Positions 61,988-64,000 of a stretch of DNA of 64,000 bases are shown in pieces. The stretch lies in NCBI GenBank assembly GCA_020847395.1, contig JADLCD010000040.1:46738-110737 (forward strand), read 5' to 3'. The DNA comes from Chitinophagaceae bacterium (GTDB taxonomy: Bacteria; Bacteroidota; Bacteroidia; Chitinophagales; Chitinophagaceae). The notes beneath the pieces were generated by a model that had not been told where the DNA came from, searched no databases, and saw nothing but the letters and a program-made list of their open reading frames with translations. Both the position numbers and the translations under genes were made by a program. Positions within the stretch are counted from its first letter, which is position 1; every line of letters starts with the position of its first letter.

Positions 61988-62200
61988 ACAACGGTACACC
62001 TTTGCGATATGGCGGTATTTGAAAATCGTCAGCCCGCAACCGCTGCTGAATAAAGTTACAAAGTTCATTGTTAATTCTATTATCTGGCGTTGTTCGTCGG
62101 CTGAAACTAAAGCCGATTAGCGAACAAAATGGTGAGCATATATTCGTCACCCCGCCATATAGCCAACCCGCCGGTTAGCGGTTCGTGCTTTTTGTTGTGA
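61988..62200. repeat. Recurring intergenic element, copy 3, with internal hairpins
   Basis: ACAACGGTACACC...GGCGGTATTTGAAAATCGTCAGCCCGCAACCGCTGCTGAAT; inverted repeats TTGTTCGTCGGCT/AGCCGA..CGAACAA and ATATGGCGG/CCGCCATAT. Confidence 0.55.
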
Positions 62201-62245
62201 AGCTATTGTCTCAATATAATTCTCTGGTGAAACAACTCTTTTTTC

Positions 62246-62839
62246 TCAAGGCCCAACATTGCCTGTTACAATCTCTCCAGCCCGTTTATAATTAGTTATA
62301 ATAACTCCTTTTGAGGTAACATGGCTTTCTGTTAATATAAACGCTGCCGGAATTGCGCCGTTGTCAAAAAGTTTCTTTCCTTCGCCAAGTGTCAACGGAT
62401 AAATTTTGAGCCGGAGTTCATCCACCAAATCATGCTTTAGCAACAGTTGAATTAGTTTGCTACTGCCCCAAACCTGAATGTCCGCGCCTTCTGAATTTTT
62501 CAGCTTTTCAATATCCGTTAAACCTTTAATGAAAACGGTATTTTTCCAATCTGAATTTTTAATAGTCTGCGATAGAATATATTTAGTACCGTCATTGATA
62601 CCTGGCCAAAACCCGGCATGTTGCGGCCAATAAGATTCAAAAATCTCAAATGTTTTTCTGCCTAAAATGTAATCTGCCGGTTTCATCTCTTCTGCCATAA
62701 TTTTACCAAAATCCTCATCACCGTAAGATGCTGTCCAGCCTCCATATTTGAAACCGCCCGATGTGTCTTCCCCCGGCCCGCCGGGTGCCTGCATAACACC
62801 ATCCAAAGAAATCATTGACAGTACAGTTATTTTTCTCAT
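62246..62839 (-). CDS. Dihydrofolate reductase-like (RibD C-terminal domain) protein
   Basis: 197 aa; MRKITVLSMISLDGVMQAPGGPGED, LGRKTFEIFESYWP, VWGSSKLIQLLLKHDLVDELRLKIYPLTLGEGKKLF. Confidence 0.9.
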   Translation of the reverse strand: MRKITVLSMISLDGVMQAPGGPGEDTSGGFKYGGWTASYGDEDFGKIMAEEMKPADYILGRKTFEIFESYWPQHAGFWPGINDGTKYILSQTIKNSDWKNTVFIKGLTDIEKLKNSEGADIQVWGSSKLIQLLLKHDLVDELRLKIYPLTLGEGKKLFDNGAIPAAFILTESHVTSKGVIITNYKRAGEIVTGNVGP

Positions 62840-62888
62840 TGTATTATATTTTTTTGATTAAAATAAATTTTAAAAGCAATCCTGATGC

Positions 62889-63767
62889 CTATTTTAAAAA
62901 GCTGTTTATATAGTTCAAAATTGTTGCTGTTTGCATCATCAGGCTTACATGCCCTTGCGAAGGAACAATAGCCAATTGCGATTTTGGCATTGGTGCTAAA
63001 TCAGCAGATACACCACCTCCAAGTAATTGATAAGTTTTCATCAACTCAATTTTATCCAATCCATCATTATCGCCAGATATAATTAAGACCGGTGAAGCAA
63101 TTTTCGCAATATTTGAATCGCCAATATTGAATGATACTCCGGCAAAAGCAACCATTTGTGATATAAATTTTTTCCAATTAGTTTTATCAGGTGCTACAGC
63201 ATCGTATTCAGTTTTGACAGGTGTGTTATCAAAAAAATCAGGCTTAAAATTTTTAAACCCACTGTTTACTACTGGTAGCCAGCCGTTTGTTTTATATGTA
63301 GAGGAAATGATTACTAATTTTTTTAACCGTTTAGGGCTTTGTACAGCAAACTGGTAAGCGACGGAGCCGCCCATGCTAAATCCTGCTACATCAGCACTGT
63401 CTATTTTCAGGTAATCCATTACTCCTTCCACATCACTTGCTAAAGTTTTAATCGCTAATTTTCTATCAGAATAAGGTGTATGTCCATGTCCCTGCATTTC
63501 AATGGCAATAACTTTCCTGTTTTTTGATAGTTCTGGTATTAGCTGCCCCCAATTCATGTTAATAGTCCAAAAAGCACCATGCAGTAAAATGATAGGCTTA
63601 CCCTCGCCATATATTTCGTAGTAAACTTTGATGCCGTTGACAGGTGCATAGCCGCTGTCGGCGGGCCTGTTTGGTTGTCCGTATGATTGAGATACTAAAT
63701 AAATTATACTAATTGCAATTAGCAGAATTGATTTGAGTGAATTATCTGTTTTGAATAAATTTTTCAT
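62889..63767 (-). CDS. Alpha/beta hydrolase
   Basis: 292 aa; signal-like N-terminus, PIILLHGAFWTINMNW, VAGFSMGGSVAYQFA, GHVSLMMQ. Confidence 0.92.
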   Translation of the reverse strand: MKNLFKTDNSLKSILLIAISIIYLVSQSYGQPNRPADSGYAPVNGIKVYYEIYGEGKPIILLHGAFWTINMNWGQLIPELSKNRKVIAIEMQGHGHTPYSDRKLAIKTLASDVEGVMDYLKIDSADVAGFSMGGSVAYQFAVQSPKRLKKLVIISSTYKTNGWLPVVNSGFKNFKPDFFDNTPVKTEYDAVAPDKTNWKKFISQMVAFAGVSFNIGDSNIAKIASPVLIISGDNDGLDKIELMKTYQLLGGGVSADLAPMPKSQLAIVPSQGHVSLMMQTATILNYINSFLK

Positions 63768-64000
63768 GATATCGTTTATATTTTAGTTTGAATTTTATTG
63801 ACAATACAAAAATGCAATTCATTATAGGATTTTGCGTAGTGCAAAAACGACAACTTAGGGCGGTCATTACGACAAACATTAGACCTCTTGCATTAATCGA
63901 AAAAGCTATATAACTCATAATTGTAAATACCGGCAATTAAGTTTACTCTTAAGCCGAACCGCTTTCTTCTGTTGCGATATCGCTCACCTAATATCCTGAA

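Noticed and set aside
59609-62240. Calling the recurring spacers true integron attC sites
   Set aside because: I could not identify convincing RYYYAAC/GTTRRRY core pairs at both ends, and no integrase gene is in the window. Kept only as a cassette-like hypothesis.
63742-63936. Minus-strand 64-aa ORF at the right edge
   Set aside because: It overlaps the start of the alpha/beta hydrolase gene, has no recognisable domain and is probably spurious.

Overview
The window comes from a Bacteroidota chromosome, probably Chitinophagaceae-like: it has a T9SS sorting domain, TAnnTTTG-type promoters, and a UpxY/Wza/Wzc capsule layout. The left flank is mostly minus strand: an AHSA1-like fragment, tRNA-Arg(CCG), MarC, DoxX, a thioredoxin-like protein, a 1863-aa repeat protein with a T9SS C-terminal domain, the oxidative pentose phosphate genes pgl-zwf-gnd, and a DUF4834 protein. 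The core, about 12.9-51.05 kb and entirely plus strand, is a surface-polysaccharide locus. It carries WbpD/WbpB-like enzymes, a UpxY antiterminator, Wza/Wzc export genes, and a legionaminic-acid-like nonulosonate module (LegB, NeuD/LegH-like, NeuB, NeuC, PtmE-like, CMP-transferase, class-III aminotransferase, SDR). It also carries a Wzx flippase, HisH/HisF plus an N-acetyl sugar amidotransferase, a heparinase-II/III-like protein, several glycosyltransferases, a Wzy-like polymerase, a transglutaminase-like membrane protein, AsnB, a carbamoyltransferase, epimerases and a PHP-type phosphatase. The right flank has housekeeping genes (idi, typA, msrB, adk, an enoyl-CoA hydratase), an aldo/keto reductase divergent from an AraC regulator, and a set of minus-strand accessory genes separated by a recurring non-coding element. 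The observations I rate highest are: the nonulosonate module with no recognisable LegC and a class-III aminotransferase instead; an amidotransferase whose N-terminal cysteine motif is degenerate; a lyase-like gene inserted between hisF and the amidotransferase; a candidate attenuator ahead of upxY with a promoter block duplicated at the upstream unit; a 21-bp-spaced direct repeat in the araC intergenic region; and the repeated intergenic element at 59.6-62.2 kb. Family names come from reading translated sequences by eye. No database search was run.
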